A DNA stretch of 64,000 nt, taken from positions 1 to 64,000 of the forward strand of contig NZ_CP058316.1 of the NCBI RefSeq assembly GCF_013389665.1. The letters run 5' to 3'. Positions within the stretch are counted from its first letter, which is position 1. Each line of letters starts with the position of its first letter. Positions 51,036 to 60,549 of the stretch are shown piece after piece. Both the position numbers and the translations under genes were made by a program. Below the pieces are notes generated by a model, which was not told the origin of the DNA, searched no databases, and saw only the letters and a list, made by a program, of their open reading frames with translations. The DNA comes from Microbacterium oleivorans (GTDB taxonomy: Bacteria > Actinomycetota > Actinomycetes > Actinomycetales > Microbacteriaceae).

Positions 51036-52570
51036 GCGTCGGACGCACGTGGGCGGTCTCGCTCACGGGTCTCGTCGGCGACCTCGTCGAGGTCGAGGCC
51101 GACCTGTCGAACCAGACCCCGGCCTTCCGCATCGTCGGGCTGGCGGACCGGGCCCTCGCCGAAGCCCAGCAACGGGTGCACAACGCCTGCTCCAACAGCG
51201 GTCTGCCGCTGTCGCGGCGACGGGTGACGGTGAACCTCTCGCCCGCAAGCCTGCCGAAGCAGGGCTCGGGTTTCGACCTGGCCATCGCGATCGCCGCGCT
51301 CGCGACCGAGCTGCCGATGGATGCCGCGTCGCTCGCCGAGACGGTCCACATCGGCGAGCTGGGTCTCGATGGCAGGCTCCGCCCGGTACCGGGGGTTCTT
51401 CCGGCGGTCGTGGCCGCCGCACGCGCCGGACGCCGCACCGTCATCGTCCCGGAGCGCAATCGTGCGGAGGCCGAGCTGGTGGAGGGGATCCGGGTCGTGG
51501 GCTGCCGGTCGCTCGCAGCGGTGGCCCGCTGGCACGGACTCGACCTCGACGTGTCCGACGATGAGGCGGAGTCCGGTGTCGTGCCGGCCCCCTCACCGGA
51601 GCGGGAGACCCCGGCGGGTGACCTCGCCGACGTGCGCGGGCAGGAGGAGGCGGTTTCCGCCGTCGTCGTCGCCGCGGCGGGCGGCCACCACCTGCTCATG
51701 AGCGGTCCGCCGGGCGCGGGCAAGACCATGCTCGCTCGGCGGCTCCCGGGCATCCTGCCGCCTCTCGACGACGACACGGCCCTGCACGTCGCGTCCGTGC
51801 GGTCGCTCTCGGGCGACCCGCTCGATCGGCTGAGCCGCCAGCCGCCCTTCGAGGCCCCGCACCACAGCGTCAGCGTCGCGGCGCTCGTCGGCGGCGGGAG
51901 CAGGTCGCTGCGGCCGGGTGCCATCGCGCGTGCCAGCGGCGGAGTGCTCTTCCTCGATGAGGCGGGCGAGTTCGGTGCCCACGCCCTCGACTCGCTGCGC
52001 CAGCCGCTCGAATCGGGCACGATCGACATTCACCGAGCCGGGTTCCGGGCCTCCCTCCCGGCGCGGTTCCAGCTGGTGCTGGCGACCAACCCCTGCCCGT
52101 GCGGGCAGTACGGGGTGCGCGGCGGGACCTGCTCGTGTCCCTCGATCGCCATCCGGCGCTATCTCGGTCGGCTCTCCGGTCCGCTGCTGGACCGCATCGA
52201 CATCGAGCTCGCGCTCAACCGTGTCTCGGTGGCCGACCTGACGATGGCGGGGGAGTCGGGCACGACATCGGAGGAGGCTCGCGCTCGCGTGGCCGTGGCG
52301 CGCCGCCGAGCCGCGGCTCGACTCGCCCCGACGCCATGGCGCACCAACGCCGAGGTGTCGGGAGCATGGCTTCGGGACGGTCCGCTGGCACCCGAGCCTC
52401 GGGTACGGGCACCGCTCGACACGGCGCTGCAGCGCGGCGCGCTGACCCTCCGCGGGTACGACCGGGTGCTGCGCGTCGCGTGGTCGGTGGCCGACCTGGC
52501 CGGCAACGACCGGCTCACCCTCTCGGACGTGGGCCGGGCGCTCTTCCTGAAGAAGGGGATCGAGCAATGA
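51032..52570 (+). CDS. yifB: YifB family Mg chelatase-like AAA ATPase
   Basis: The 512-residue protein has a Lon-like N-terminal fold (VEADLSNQTPAFRIVGLADR), a Mg-chelatase-type AAA core with MSGPPGAGKTMLARRLPG (Walker A), LFLDEAGEF (Walker B) and a Cys-rich insert NPCPCGQYG ... CSC, and a C-terminal lid. YifB/ComM proteins act as hexameric branch-migration helicases in natural transformation of some bacteria. It overlaps both yraN and dprA by 4 bp, and the DprA link supports a recombination role. Confidence 0.94.
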   Translation: MSVGRTWAVSLTGLVGDLVEVEADLSNQTPAFRIVGLADRALAEAQQRVHNACSNSGLPLSRRRVTVNLSPASLPKQGSGFDLAIAIAALATELPMDAASLAETVHIGELGLDGRLRPVPGVLPAVVAAARAGRRTVIVPERNRAEAELVEGIRVVGCRSLAAVARWHGLDLDVSDDEAESGVVPAPSPERETPAGDLADVRGQEEAVSAVVVAAAGGHHLLMSGPPGAGKTMLARRLPGILPPLDDDTALHVASVRSLSGDPLDRLSRQPPFEAPHHSVSVAALVGGGSRSLRPGAIARASGGVLFLDEAGEFGAHALDSLRQPLESGTIDIHRAGFRASLPARFQLVLATNPCPCGQYGVRGGTCSCPSIAIRRYLGRLSGPLLDRIDIELALNRVSVADLTMAGESGTTSEEARARVAVARRRAAARLAPTPWRTNAEVSGAWLRDGPLAPEPRVRAPLDTALQRGALTLRGYDRVLRVAWSVADLAGNDRLTLSDVGRALFLKKGIEQ

Positions 52571-53751
52571 AGCCAGCCGAGCTGCGCGCGTCCCTTCGCA
52601 GCCTCGCCCGGCCTGAACAGCTCGCCGACGGTGAGGCGGTCGCCGAACGGTACGCCCGCGCCCGATGGTCGGTGCTCGCCGAGCCCGGGGACGCGGTCGC
52701 GGGTCTGGCGGTCGCGCGACTGGGGGCCGCCGCCGCGCTGGAGGCCGCCCTGGGCGGCGGCCCGGCGCCCGAGACGCTCGAGCTCGCCGATCGAGACTGG
52801 TCGCGCGCGCTCGGACGGTGGCAGCCGCGACGCGACGATCACACGTACCCGATCGAGCTCGCGCAGCGTGTGGGGGCGCGTCTGGTGATCCCCGGGGACG
52901 CCGATTGGCCCACGCGGCTCGACGATCTCGGCGTGCACGCGCCTTTCGCCCTGTGGGTGCGCGGACGCGCGTCAGTGCTGGCGGGGGAGGCGCCGGCGGT
53001 CGCCTTGGTGGGCGCGCGGGCGGCCACCTCGTACGGTGTGCGCGTGACCGCGGAGATCGCGGGGGATCTGGCGGCTCGCGGCGCGACGATCGTGTCGGGT
53101 GCGGCGTTCGGCATCGACGCAGCAGCACACCGCGCGAGCATCGCCGTGGGCGGCCAGGGCATCGCCGTGCTGGCGGGCGGCGTAGAGAAGGCCTACCCCG
53201 CCGCCCACGGCGAGCTGTTGACCGGCCTGTCACGGCAGGGTGCGGTGATCAGCGAGGTGCCCTGCGGGACGGCGCCCACCAAATGGCGCTTCCTCCAGCG
53301 CAACCGGGTGATCGCCGCCCTGGCCGATGCGACCGTGGTCGTCGAGGCGGGGTGGCGCTCGGGTTCGCTGAACACCGCCGGACACGCAGCGTCTCTCGGG
53401 CGTGCGCTGGGCGCCGTGCCGGGCCCGGTCACCTCGGCCGCGTCCGCCGGGTGCCACCGCATCCTGCGGGAGTACGACGGGCACTGCATCACGAGCGCCG
53501 ACGATGTGCGGGAGCTGATCGGCTGGTCGCCGGATGATCCGCCGTCGACCGATCCCGGCGCGGCCGCCTCCCGCACGGACGACACCACCCGCATCCTCGA
53601 CGCGCTGAGCGCACGGACACCCCGGCAGGTGTCGGAGGTCGCGCGGCGCTCGGGGCTGCCCGCCGAGGAGGCCACGGCATTGCTGGGCCTGCTCGCGCTC
53701 GAGGGTCGAGCCGAGGTCGATCCGCGCGGCTGGCGCCGGCCTCGATCGTGA
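52567..53751 (+). CDS. dprA: DNA-processing protein DprA
   Basis: The 394-residue protein loads RecA on incoming single-stranded DNA. The Rossmann-like core shows ALVGARAATSYGVR and IVSGAAFGIDAAAHR, KWRFLQRNRVIAALADA and EAGWRSGSLNTAGHA. A C-terminal winged helix (ILDALSARTPRQVSEVARRS) follows. ATG 52567 overlaps the yifB stop by 4 bp. Competence in this organism is not shown by this gene alone, since DprA is widespread. Confidence 0.95.
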   Translation: MKPAELRASLRSLARPEQLADGEAVAERYARARWSVLAEPGDAVAGLAVARLGAAAALEAALGGGPAPETLELADRDWSRALGRWQPRRDDHTYPIELAQRVGARLVIPGDADWPTRLDDLGVHAPFALWVRGRASVLAGEAPAVALVGARAATSYGVRVTAEIAGDLAARGATIVSGAAFGIDAAAHRASIAVGGQGIAVLAGGVEKAYPAAHGELLTGLSRQGAVISEVPCGTAPTKWRFLQRNRVIAALADATVVVEAGWRSGSLNTAGHAASLGRALGAVPGPVTSAASAGCHRILREYDGHCITSADDVRELIGWSPDDPPSTDPGAAASRTDDTTRILDALSARTPRQVSEVARRSGLPAEEATALLGLLALEGRAEVDPRGWRRPRS

Positions 53752-53924
53752 CTCTGCGCTCCGCGCCCGGGGCATGCCGTGGTGCTAGCCGTCCGAGAGC
53801 CCCGGCACGGTCCGAGGCGGGCCCAGGCCCCGATGCCGTACCGCGAGGGGCGTCGTGCCACGGGGCTGCGTCCCCTGCCGCGTGCCGCCGGGGGCCGGTA
53901 CGGGACGTCGGTCATGCTGTTCTC

Positions 53925-54836
53925 ATGCGCATCTCTGCGGCGTCGGCGGCGTACGGCGAGCACCTCCGACGGGTGCGACGGCTCTCGGAGCACACCGTGC
54001 GGGCGTACCTGTCGGACTTGGGCGACCTCGCCGAGGCCGCCGACGACATCGAGCTGGGTGAGGTCGACATCGACGTGCTCCGCGACTGGATCTGGCGCGC
54101 GAGCGAGCGCGGAGACGCGCGTGCGACGCTTGCGCGGCGCACCGCGAGCGTGCGCGGCTTCTTCTCGTGGGCCGCCGAGCGCGCCATGATCGACGTCGAC
54201 CCGGCGCTGCGCCTGGCCACACCGAAGCGGGCCGGGACGCTGCCGCGCGTCGCGACCGCCGACACGCTCGCAACGGTGCTCGACGACCTCCGAACCGAGG
54301 CCGCCACCGGCGACCCGGTGCTGCTGCGCGACCACGCCGTGCTCGAGATGCTCTACGCCACCGGGATCCGGGTCTCGGAGCTGTGCGGGCTCGACCTCGC
54401 GGACATCGACGACGAGCGTCGGACCGCGCGCGTCACCGGCAAGGGCGATCGGGACCGGGTCGTCCCGATCGGCGGGCCCGCGCTCGCGGCGCTGCACGCC
54501 TACGCGGTGCGGGGTCGTCCCGCACTCGCCGCCCGCGCCGCGGAGGGAGCGCGGCGCGCGGACGCGGTGTTCCTGGGACGGCGCGGGGGGCGGATGGGAT
54601 CGCGCGCGGTCTACACCCTGGTCGCGGAGCGGCTCGGGCCCGCGATGGGCGCGGAGACGGTCGGACCGCACACGCTCCGCCATTCCGCCGCCACGCACCT
54701 GCTCGACGGGGGTGCAGATCTGCGCGCGGTGCAGGAGATCCTCGGACACGCGAGCCTGGGTACCACTCAGATCTACACCCATGTCTCGGGGGAGCGCCTG
54801 GCGGCCGCATACCGCCAGGCCCACCCGCGAGCCTGA
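53925..54836 (+). CDS. xerC: Tyrosine recombinase XerC
   Basis: The 303-residue recombinase resolves chromosome dimers at dif with XerD. The SAM-like N-terminal domain (about 1-95) contains RRVRRLSEHTVRAYLSDL. Catalytic residues are Arg149 (TGIRVSEL), Lys173 (GKGDRDR), His249 and Arg252 (HTLRH), His275 (LGHASL) and Tyr284 (QIYTHV). The conserved place after dprA and before rpsB marks it as the housekeeping XerC, not a phage integrase. The 173-bp gap before it holds no recognised gene. Confidence 0.92.
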   Translation: MRISAASAAYGEHLRRVRRLSEHTVRAYLSDLGDLAEAADDIELGEVDIDVLRDWIWRASERGDARATLARRTASVRGFFSWAAERAMIDVDPALRLATPKRAGTLPRVATADTLATVLDDLRTEAATGDPVLLRDHAVLEMLYATGIRVSELCGLDLADIDDERRTARVTGKGDRDRVVPIGGPALAALHAYAVRGRPALAARAAEGARRADAVFLGRRGGRMGSRAVYTLVAERLGPAMGAETVGPHTLRHSAATHLLDGGADLRAVQEILGHASLGTTQIYTHVSGERLAAAYRQAHPRA

Positions 54837-54872
54837 GAACAGGCGCCGTGCGGGCGCCGTAGCGTAGGAGTC

Positions 54873-55454
54873 ATGAGAAGAGCGCTCGTGTCGTCCGCCC
54901 TCGCGGGGGCGGTACTGTTCGTCACGGCCTGCGCGCCGGCGGCATCGGCGCCGCCCGAGCGGGTCGTCCGGCCGAGTGCCCCGGCGCCCGCTTCTTCGAC
55001 GACTGCTCCCTCGACGTCCGTCGCGCCGTCGCCGGCGACTCCGACTCCGGGCGCATCGGTTCCCGGAGCAGCCGGCCCGGCCTGCATCGACGGCGTCGTC
55101 GACGTCCGCGGCACCGACCTCGACGTCGTCTTCAGCGGCGAATGCGCGCGCGTCGAGATCGAGGGCGCCGGTCTCGAGGTCGACCTGTCGGGCGCGCGAG
55201 TCGATGCCGTCATCGTGCGCGGCGATCGCATCGAGGTCGAAGTCGACGACGTGGGGGCGCTGGACATCACGGGGCAGGGATCCGATGTGGAGGCCGACAC
55301 GGTCGGTGCGCTGACCATCGCCGGGGATCGCAACGAGGTCGATGCGGCCGAGATCGGGACGGTGGCGGTCTCGGGCAACGACAACCGCGTGGAGGCGGAC
55401 CGGTTGGGCGCCGTTCAGCAGTCCGGCGACCGCAACGACATCCGAGCCGACTGA
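54873..55454 (+). CDS. DUF3060-type lipoprotein
   Basis: The 193-residue protein has a signal sequence ending in FVTACAP (lipobox Cys20), then a Pro/Ser/Thr linker, then about 110 residues of repeated short beta strands: DVRGTDLDVVFSGECARVEI, VIVRGDRIEVEVDDVGALDI and GDRNEVDAAEIGTVAVSGND. Recurrent G-D-x-N-x-V/I-x-A-D/E units predict a small right-handed beta-helix as in DUF3060 proteins. Likely anchored outside the membrane. No partner is evident; function unknown. Confidence 0.72.
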   Translation: MRRALVSSALAGAVLFVTACAPAASAPPERVVRPSAPAPASSTTAPSTSVAPSPATPTPGASVPGAAGPACIDGVVDVRGTDLDVVFSGECARVEIEGAGLEVDLSGARVDAVIVRGDRIEVEVDDVGALDITGQGSDVEADTVGALTIAGDRNEVDAAEIGTVAVSGNDNRVEADRLGAVQQSGDRNDIRAD

Positions 55455-55457
55455 CGC

Positions 55458-55976
55458 TCAGCAGCAGGGGAGCAGCACCGCTCGTTCGAAGCCCCCCACC
55501 AGCAGCAGCGGGTTGACGTATTCGCCGCGGTGGCGGACGCCGAAGTGCACCGTCCCGGGGCCGACATGCCCCTCGGGCGACAGGACACCCACCGGCTCAC
55601 CGACCGCGACGCTGGCTCCGACGGCGACGACGGCGTCCACGGGCTCGAGGCTCGAGACGAAGCCGTCGCCGTGATCGATCGTGATCACGGAACGTCCCGC
55701 GACCGGCCCCGCGAACGCGACGACGCCGAGGGCCGGCGCGACGACGACCTCATCGGCGCCGGAGCGCAGGTCGACGCCGCGGTGCCCCGCGGCGTACGCG
55801 TGCTCGGGCGCCTCGAACCCCCGCACCACGGTGGGGGAAGCCACCGGGGGCAGCCATCGCGCGTTCGTCGGATCGTCGCGCCCGACGGCGGCCCCGGCCG
55901 TGGTGGAGCTCAGCGCGACAGTCACCGCGACCGCGACGGCGATCGCGCCGACGGAACGTGCGGCGTGTCGAGGCAT
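55458..55976 (-). CDS. Secreted M23 (LytM-like) peptidase domain protein
   Basis: The 172-residue protein has a signal peptide (residues 1-30, [18 protein letters not shown]) and a LytM fold. Zinc ligands are present: His65 and Asp69 in HRGVD, and His144 in VHFGV. The other His of H-x-H reads Thr142 and the YAHL-type catalytic His reads as SSLEPV. Similar degenerate forms occur in actinobacteria. It may bind peptidoglycan or control an amidase instead of cutting. The C-terminus ends in two cysteines. It lies tail to tail with the DUF3060 gene with 3 bp between. Confidence 0.8.
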   Translation of the reverse strand: MPRHAARSVGAIAVAVAVTVALSSTTAGAAVGRDDPTNARWLPPVASPTVVRGFEAPEHAYAAGHRGVDLRSGADEVVVAPALGVVAFAGPVAGRSVITIDHGDGFVSSLEPVDAVVAVGASVAVGEPVGVLSPEGHVGPGTVHFGVRHRGEYVNPLLLVGGFERAVLLPCC

Positions 55977-56076
55977 GTTGCGAGTGTCGTCGCTGCCTCG
56001 CCAGCTCGTCCGTCCGGATGTCTCGATTGTGGATGCCGCGTCCCGCGGACCACCGGGGGAGAGGGCCCGCGACTGC

Positions 56077-56256
56077 TACACTGGGCATCGCACCTCGCTC
56101 GTCGGGGTGACTACGCGTGCCCAGAGCGATCCGGTGATCCGGATCGCGGCGCATCTTCCCCAGGTCTCCCGCTTCGGCGGCGAGCGGAAGTGCGTCGGGT
56201 GCCAGGAACTCCGGGCCGTCGGTCCGGACAGCAACCGAAACAGAAGGAGAACGGCC
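56077..56256 (+). promoter_or_regulatory. rpsB promoter and structured leader
   Basis: TACACT (56077-56082) is the likely -10, giving a leader of roughly 165 nt before rpsB at 56257. GATCCGG TGAT CCGGATC (56128-56145) is a perfect 7-bp hairpin with a tetraloop, and further GC-rich pairings are possible to 56220. The gap from 55977 to 56256 has no coding frame I trust. Confidence 0.5.
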
Positions 56257-57186
56257 ATGGCCGTCGTCACCATTCGCCAGCTGCTCGACAGCGGCGTCCA
56301 CTTCGGGCACCAGACCCGCCGCTGGAACCCGAAAGTCAAGCGCTTCATCCTGACCGAGCGCTCGGGCATCCACATCATCGACCTGCAGCAGTCGCTGTCG
56401 TACATCGACCGTGCGTACGAGTACGTCAAGGAGACCGTCGCCCACGGTGGCACCATCCTCTTCGTCGGCACCAAGAAGCAGGCTCAGGAAGTCATCGCCG
56501 AGCAGGCGACCCGCGTGGGCCAGCCCTACGTGAACCAGCGTTGGCTGGGCGGTCTGCTCACCAACTTCCAGACGGTCTCGAAGCGCCTCGCCCGCATGAA
56601 GGAGCTCGAGGAGCTCGACTTCGAGAACCCCGCCGCGAGCGGCTTCACGAAGAAGGAGCTGCTGCTCAAGAAGCGCGAGCTCGACAAGCTGCACAAGTCG
56701 CTCGGCGGTATCCGCAACCTGCAGAAGACGCCGTCGGCCATCTGGGTCGTCGACGCCAAGCGTGAGCACCTCGCCATCGACGAGGCCAAGAAGCTCGGTA
56801 TCCCCGTCATCGGCATCCTCGACACGAACGCCGACCCCGACGAGTTCCAGTACCCGATCCCCGGCAACGACGACGCGATCCGCTCGGTGAGCCTGCTCAC
56901 GCGCATCGTCGCCGACGCCGCGGCCGAGGGTCTGATCCAGCGTCACCAGCCGGCCGACGAGGCCGAGCCGGCCGAGCCGCTCGCCGAGTGGGAGCGCGAG
57001 CTTCTCCAGAGCGCGCCCTCCGAGGATGCTGCCGCCGCCGAGGCGCCCGCCGCCGAGGATGCGCCTGCAGTCGAAGATGCGCCCGCCGCGGACGTCGCGA
57101 CCGACGACGCCGCTGCGGAGGCCCCCGCCGACGAGGCGCAGGCCGAGACCGGCGAGGCGGAGTCCGCCGAGGCCACCGAGAAGTAA
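56257..57186 (+). CDS. rpsB: 30S ribosomal protein S2
   Basis: The 309-residue protein begins [20 protein letters not shown] and follows S2 through [20 protein letters not shown]. After about residue 255 comes a tail of some 55 residues of Ala, Glu, Asp and Pro, like S2 tails seen in some actinobacteria and not part of the ribosome core. ATG 56257 follows GAAGGAGA. A hairpin separates it from tsf. Confidence 0.97.
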   Translation: MAVVTIRQLLDSGVHFGHQTRRWNPKVKRFILTERSGIHIIDLQQSLSYIDRAYEYVKETVAHGGTILFVGTKKQAQEVIAEQATRVGQPYVNQRWLGGLLTNFQTVSKRLARMKELEELDFENPAASGFTKKELLLKKRELDKLHKSLGGIRNLQKTPSAIWVVDAKREHLAIDEAKKLGIPVIGILDTNADPDEFQYPIPGNDDAIRSVSLLTRIVADAAAEGLIQRHQPADEAEPAEPLAEWERELLQSAPSEDAAAAEAPAAEDAPAVEDAPAADVATDDAAAEAPADEAQAETGEAESAEATEK

Positions 57187-57210
57187 TCAGCGCGTCCTCA
57201 CGACCCGCTA

Positions 57211-57250
57211 CGATCGGCGCGGCCGCGGCTGTGCCCGGCCGCGCCGATCG
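57211..57250. terminator. Perfect 15-bp hairpin between rpsB and tsf
   Basis: CGATCGGCGCGGCCG (57211-57225) pairs exactly with CGGCCGCGCCGATCG (57236-57250) around a 10-nt loop. It stands 25 bp after the rpsB stop and 41 bp before tsf. It has no T-tract, so partial attenuation or RNA processing that sets the S2:EF-Ts ratio is as likely as full termination. Confidence 0.65.
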
Positions 57251-57290
57251 GCATCCACGAGATTTCCCCACACAGAAGGAGCCGCCACTC

Positions 57291-58118
57291 ATGGCAAACT
57301 TCACCATCGCCGACATCAAGGCTCTGCGCGAGCAGCTCGGCACCGGAATGGTCGACACGAAGAAGGCACTCGAAGAGGCCGACGGCGACGTCGAGAAGGC
57401 CGTCGAGATCCTCCGCCTCAAGGGTGCGAAGGGCAACGCGAAGCGTGCCGACCGCTCCACGAGCGAGGGTCTGGTCGTCGCGCGCGAGCAGGACGGCAAG
57501 GTCACCCTCGTCGAGCTGGCCTGCGAGACCGACTTCGTCGCCAAGAACGACCGCTTCATCGCGCTGGCCGACAAGGTCGCCGACGCCGCCGCCGCCGCCT
57601 CTGCCGACTCGGTCGAGGCCGCCCTCGCCGCCGACGCGTCGGGAAAGACGGTCGAGCAGCTGATCGACGACGAGGCCGCCATCATCGGCGAGAAGGTCGA
57701 GCTCCGTCGCGTGCGCACGCTCGCGGGCGACGCGTTCGAGATCTACCTCCACAAGACGAGCAAGGACCTGCCCCCGCAGATCGGCGTCGTGGTGGCCTAC
57801 TCCGGTTCGGATGCCGAGACGGCCCGCTCGATCGCGCAGCACATCTCGTTCGCCAACCCGAGCTACCTCTCCCGCGACGACGTTCCCGCCGGGGACGTCG
57901 AGAAGGAGCGCGAGATCGTCACCGAGATCTCCCGCAACGAGGGCAAGCCCGACGCGGCGCTGCCGAAGATCGTCGAGGGTCGTGTGAACGCCTTCTTCAA
58001 GCAGGTCGCCCTGCTCGACCAGGACTACGCGAAGGACAACAAGCTGTCCGTCGCCCAGGTCGCGAAGGACTCCGGCATCACGATCACCGATTTCGCCCGC
58101 TTCAAGGTCGGCGCGTAA
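57291..58118 (+). CDS. tsf: Elongation factor Ts
   Basis: The 275-residue protein is the nucleotide-exchange factor of EF-Tu. The N-terminal UBA-like part ([20 protein letters not shown], then [16 protein letters not shown]) and [14 protein letters not shown], the motif that contacts EF-Tu, are clear. ATG 57291 follows GAAGGAG. It follows rpsB as in most bacteria and ends in an intrinsic terminator. Confidence 0.97.
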   Translation: MANFTIADIKALREQLGTGMVDTKKALEEADGDVEKAVEILRLKGAKGNAKRADRSTSEGLVVAREQDGKVTLVELACETDFVAKNDRFIALADKVADAAAAASADSVEAALAADASGKTVEQLIDDEAAIIGEKVELRRVRTLAGDAFEIYLHKTSKDLPPQIGVVVAYSGSDAETARSIAQHISFANPSYLSRDDVPAGDVEKEREIVTEISRNEGKPDAALPKIVEGRVNAFFKQVALLDQDYAKDNKLSVAQVAKDSGITITDFARFKVGA

Positions 58119-58123
58119 TCACC

Positions 58124-58160
58124 GAAAAGGCCCGCATCCACGGATGCGGGCCTTTTCCAT
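58124..58160 (+). terminator. Terminator after tsf
   Basis: Arms 58124-58139 and 58142-58157 are perfectly complementary (GAAAAGGCCCGCATCC and its reverse complement), giving an A-rich 5' side and a CCTTTTCC 3' side. It is the best intrinsic terminator of the ribosomal block and also contains the GCATCC/GGATGC word. Confidence 0.88.
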
Positions 58161-58203
58161 GCCCGTCCGGGCGATACTCTGCAACAGCGACGAGAGGGAC
58201 ACG

Positions 58204-58923
58204 ATGAACGATGAGAAGACCGGGCGCCGCCGCGTCCTGCTTAAGCTGTCGGGTGAGGCGTTCGGCGCCGGCCAGCTCGGTGTCAACCCCGATGTCGTCG
58301 GAGAGATCGCTCGCGAGATCGCCGCCGCGGTCGACCGTGTCGAGATCGCGATCGTCGTCGGCGGCGGGAACTTCTTCCGCGGCGCCGAGCTGAGCCAGCG
58401 CGGCATGGACCGCGGGCGCGCCGACTACATGGGCATGCTCGGCACGGTCATGAACGCGCTCGCACTGCAGGACTTCCTCGAGCAGGCCGGCGCCGCCACC
58501 CGTGTGCAGTCGGCCATCTCGATGACCCAGGTCGCCGAGCCCTACATCCCGCGGCGCGCCGAGCGGCACATGGAGAAGGGGCGTGTCGTCATCTTCGGAG
58601 CCGGCGCCGGGCTGCCCTACTTCTCGACCGACACGGTCGCCGCGCAGCGCGCTCTCGAGATCAAGGCCGACGAGGTGCTGGTGGCGAAGAACGGCGTCGA
58701 CGCGGTCTACACCGCCGACCCGAAGAAGGACCCCACGGCCGAGCGGATCGATCACATCACCTACTCCGATGCCCTCCAGCGCAGCCTGAAGGTGGTCGAC
58801 TCGACCGCCTTCAGCCTCTGCATGGACAACGGCATCGACATGCGCGTGTTCGGCATGGAGCCCGGCGGCAACGTCACCCGCGCGCTCCTCGGCGAGTCGA
58901 TCGGCACGCTCGTCACCGTCTGA
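58204..58923 (+). CDS. pyrH: Uridylate kinase
   Basis: The 239-residue amino-acid-kinase-family enzyme phosphorylates UMP to [19 protein letters not shown] (about 8-23) is the ATP-binding start, [10 protein letters not shown] binds phosphate, and [15 protein letters not shown] and [19 protein letters not shown] complete the site. ATG 58204. A GATACT box at 58173-58178 suggests its own promoter after the tsf terminator. It leads into frr and cdsA in the usual order. Confidence 0.96.
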   Translation: MNDEKTGRRRVLLKLSGEAFGAGQLGVNPDVVGEIAREIAAAVDRVEIAIVVGGGNFFRGAELSQRGMDRGRADYMGMLGTVMNALALQDFLEQAGAATRVQSAISMTQVAEPYIPRRAERHMEKGRVVIFGAGAGLPYFSTDTVAAQRALEIKADEVLVAKNGVDAVYTADPKKDPTAERIDHITYSDALQRSLKVVDSTAFSLCMDNGIDMRVFGMEPGGNVTRALLGESIGTLVTV

Positions 58924-58978
58924 GCGACGAGCCCTCGCAGACTAGACTTGACCGGACGTACCGACGAATGGAGTGACC

Positions 58979-59533
58979 GTGATCCCCGAGATCCTCGCTG
59001 ACACGAAAACCCGCATGGAGCGCGCTGTCGAGGCGGCCAAGGAGGACTTCGCCACGGTCCGCACGGGCCGCGCGAACACCGCGCTGTTCCAGAAGATCCT
59101 CGTCGACTACTACGGCTCGCCGACCCCGCTCGCGCAGCTGGCGTCGCTGAACAACCCCGAGGCGCGCACGATCATCGTCACGCCCTACGACAAATCGGCA
59201 CTGAAGGCCATCGAGCAGGCGATCCGCGACACGCCGAACCTCGGGGTGAACCCCACCAACGACGGCAACATCGTGCGCGTGACCATGCCCGAGCTGACCG
59301 AGGAGCGCCGCAAGGAGTACGTCAAGCTCGTGCGCTCGAAGGGTGAGGACCACAAGGTCCACCTCCGTGGCATCCGGCGCAAGTCGAAGGACGAGCTCGA
59401 CGGACTCAAGAGCGACGTGGGCGAGGACGAGCTTGTCCGCGGTGAGAAGGAGCTCGAGGCGCTCACGCGTGCGCATGTCGACCTGATCGACGAAGCGCTC
59501 AAGCGCAAAGAGACCGAGCTCCTCGAGGTCTGA
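58979..59533 (+). CDS. frr: Ribosome recycling factor
   Basis: The 184-residue protein splits post-termination ribosomes with [23 protein letters not shown] and [20 protein letters not shown] are the family signatures of the three-helix bundle. GTG 58979 is chosen since GGAG lies 5 bp before it; GTG 58973 would overlap this site. TAGACT at 58943-58948 is a possible -10. cdsA follows after 5 bp. Confidence 0.96.
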   Translation: MIPEILADTKTRMERAVEAAKEDFATVRTGRANTALFQKILVDYYGSPTPLAQLASLNNPEARTIIVTPYDKSALKAIEQAIRDTPNLGVNPTNDGNIVRVTMPELTEERRKEYVKLVRSKGEDHKVHLRGIRRKSKDELDGLKSDVGEDELVRGEKELEALTRAHVDLIDEALKRKETELLEV

Positions 59534-59538
59534 CGCGC

Positions 59539-60549
59539 ATGAGCGTACCCGGTGACGACGTCCCACCGAAGCCCGATCGCGAGCGGTCGCGCTCGCGCGA
59601 TTCCGGTGACTCGTCGTTCCATCATCAGGTGCGTGCCGCCCGGAGCGAGTTCGAGAACCAGATCGTCAAGGCGCGTGCCGACCTCGAGCAGGCCAACGAG
59701 CGCATCAATGCGCGCACAGGACGCAACCTCATCCTCGCCACGCTGATCGGGCTCGCCATCGGAGCCGTGGTGGTGGGCTCGCTGATCTTCGTGAAGTGGG
59801 TCTTCGTCCTCTTCGCCGTTCCCGTGGCGCTGCTCGGCGTCTTCGAGTTCGTCCGGGCACTGCAGGCCTCCGGCCGGCGCATCGATGTCGCCCCGCAACT
59901 CGTCGCGGGAGCTGCGGTGCTGGCCGCGGGGTACTTCCTCGACGCCGGAACCCACTGGGTCGTCGTCTTCGCCGCCGTGGTCTCGGTCATCGTGTGGCGG
60001 CTGCTCGCCCAGATGGTGAGCACGCAGCCGCGTCGCTACGGCGATGTGCTGAGCGACGTCCTCATCGGCGGCTTCGTCCAGCTCTACGTCCCGTTCTTCG
60101 GCAGTCTGCTGCTGATCCTGCTTCGGCAGGACGGCGGGGAGTTCTGGGTGCTCGCGATGATCGCCGTCGTCGTGGGTGCCGACACCGGCGCCTACGCGGC
60201 CGGGCTCGCCTTCGGCAAGCATCCGATGGCACCGCGGATCAGCCCCAAGAAGACCTGGGAGGGCTTCGCAGGCGCCGCGGTGGTCGCCGTCGTCGTCGCG
60301 ATCGGGTTCGCCTGGCTGCTCCTGGGTCTCCCGATCTGGACCGGTGTCGTCATCGGCCTCGCCATCCTCGCCTCCGCCACGCTCGGCGATCTCGCCGAGT
60401 CGATGATCAAGCGCGACCTCGGCATCAAGGACATGAGCTCGTGGCTCCCGGGGCACGGCGGCGTGCTCGACCGGCTCGACTCGATCCTACCCTCGACCGT
60501 TGTCGCGCTGATCCTGTTCCATGCGTTCTCCCCCCTGGTGGTGTCATGA
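59539..60549 (+). CDS. cdsA: Phosphatidate cytidylyltransferase
   Basis: The 336-residue membrane enzyme makes CDP-diacylglycerol. The N-terminal 65 residues are hydrophilic and Arg/Ser-rich, with a coiled stretch (EFENQIVKARADLEQANERI). About eight membrane spans follow. The signature is near the end: SPKKTWEGFAGA, then GDLAESMIKRDLGIKDMSSW, then LPGHGGVLDRLDSIL with metal-binding Asp residues. Together with plsC and gpsA it covers phospholipid synthesis in this window. It overlaps the next gene by 4 bp. Confidence 0.95.
   Translation: MSVPGDDVPPKPDRERSRSRDSGDSSFHHQVRAARSEFENQIVKARADLEQANERINARTGRNLILATLIGLAIGAVVVGSLIFVKWVFVLFAVPVALLGVFEFVRALQASGRRIDVAPQLVAGAAVLAAGYFLDAGTHWVVVFAAVVSVIVWRLLAQMVSTQPRRYGDVLSDVLIGGFVQLYVPFFGSLLLILLRQDGGEFWVLAMIAVVVGADTGAYAAGLAFGKHPMAPRISPKKTWEGFAGAAVVAVVVAIGFAWLLLGLPIWTGVVIGLAILASATLGDLAESMIKRDLGIKDMSSWLPGHGGVLDRLDSILPSTVVALILFHAFSPLVVS

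Noticed and set aside
53752..53924. Small gene in the gap before xerC
   Set aside because: Frames there are out of phase with codon bias and have no ribosome-binding site; no structure stands out.
53925..54836. Phage integrase marking a mobile island
   Set aside because: Catalytic set, length and neighbours (dprA, rpsB) fit housekeeping XerC; no tRNA target repeat or phage genes are near.
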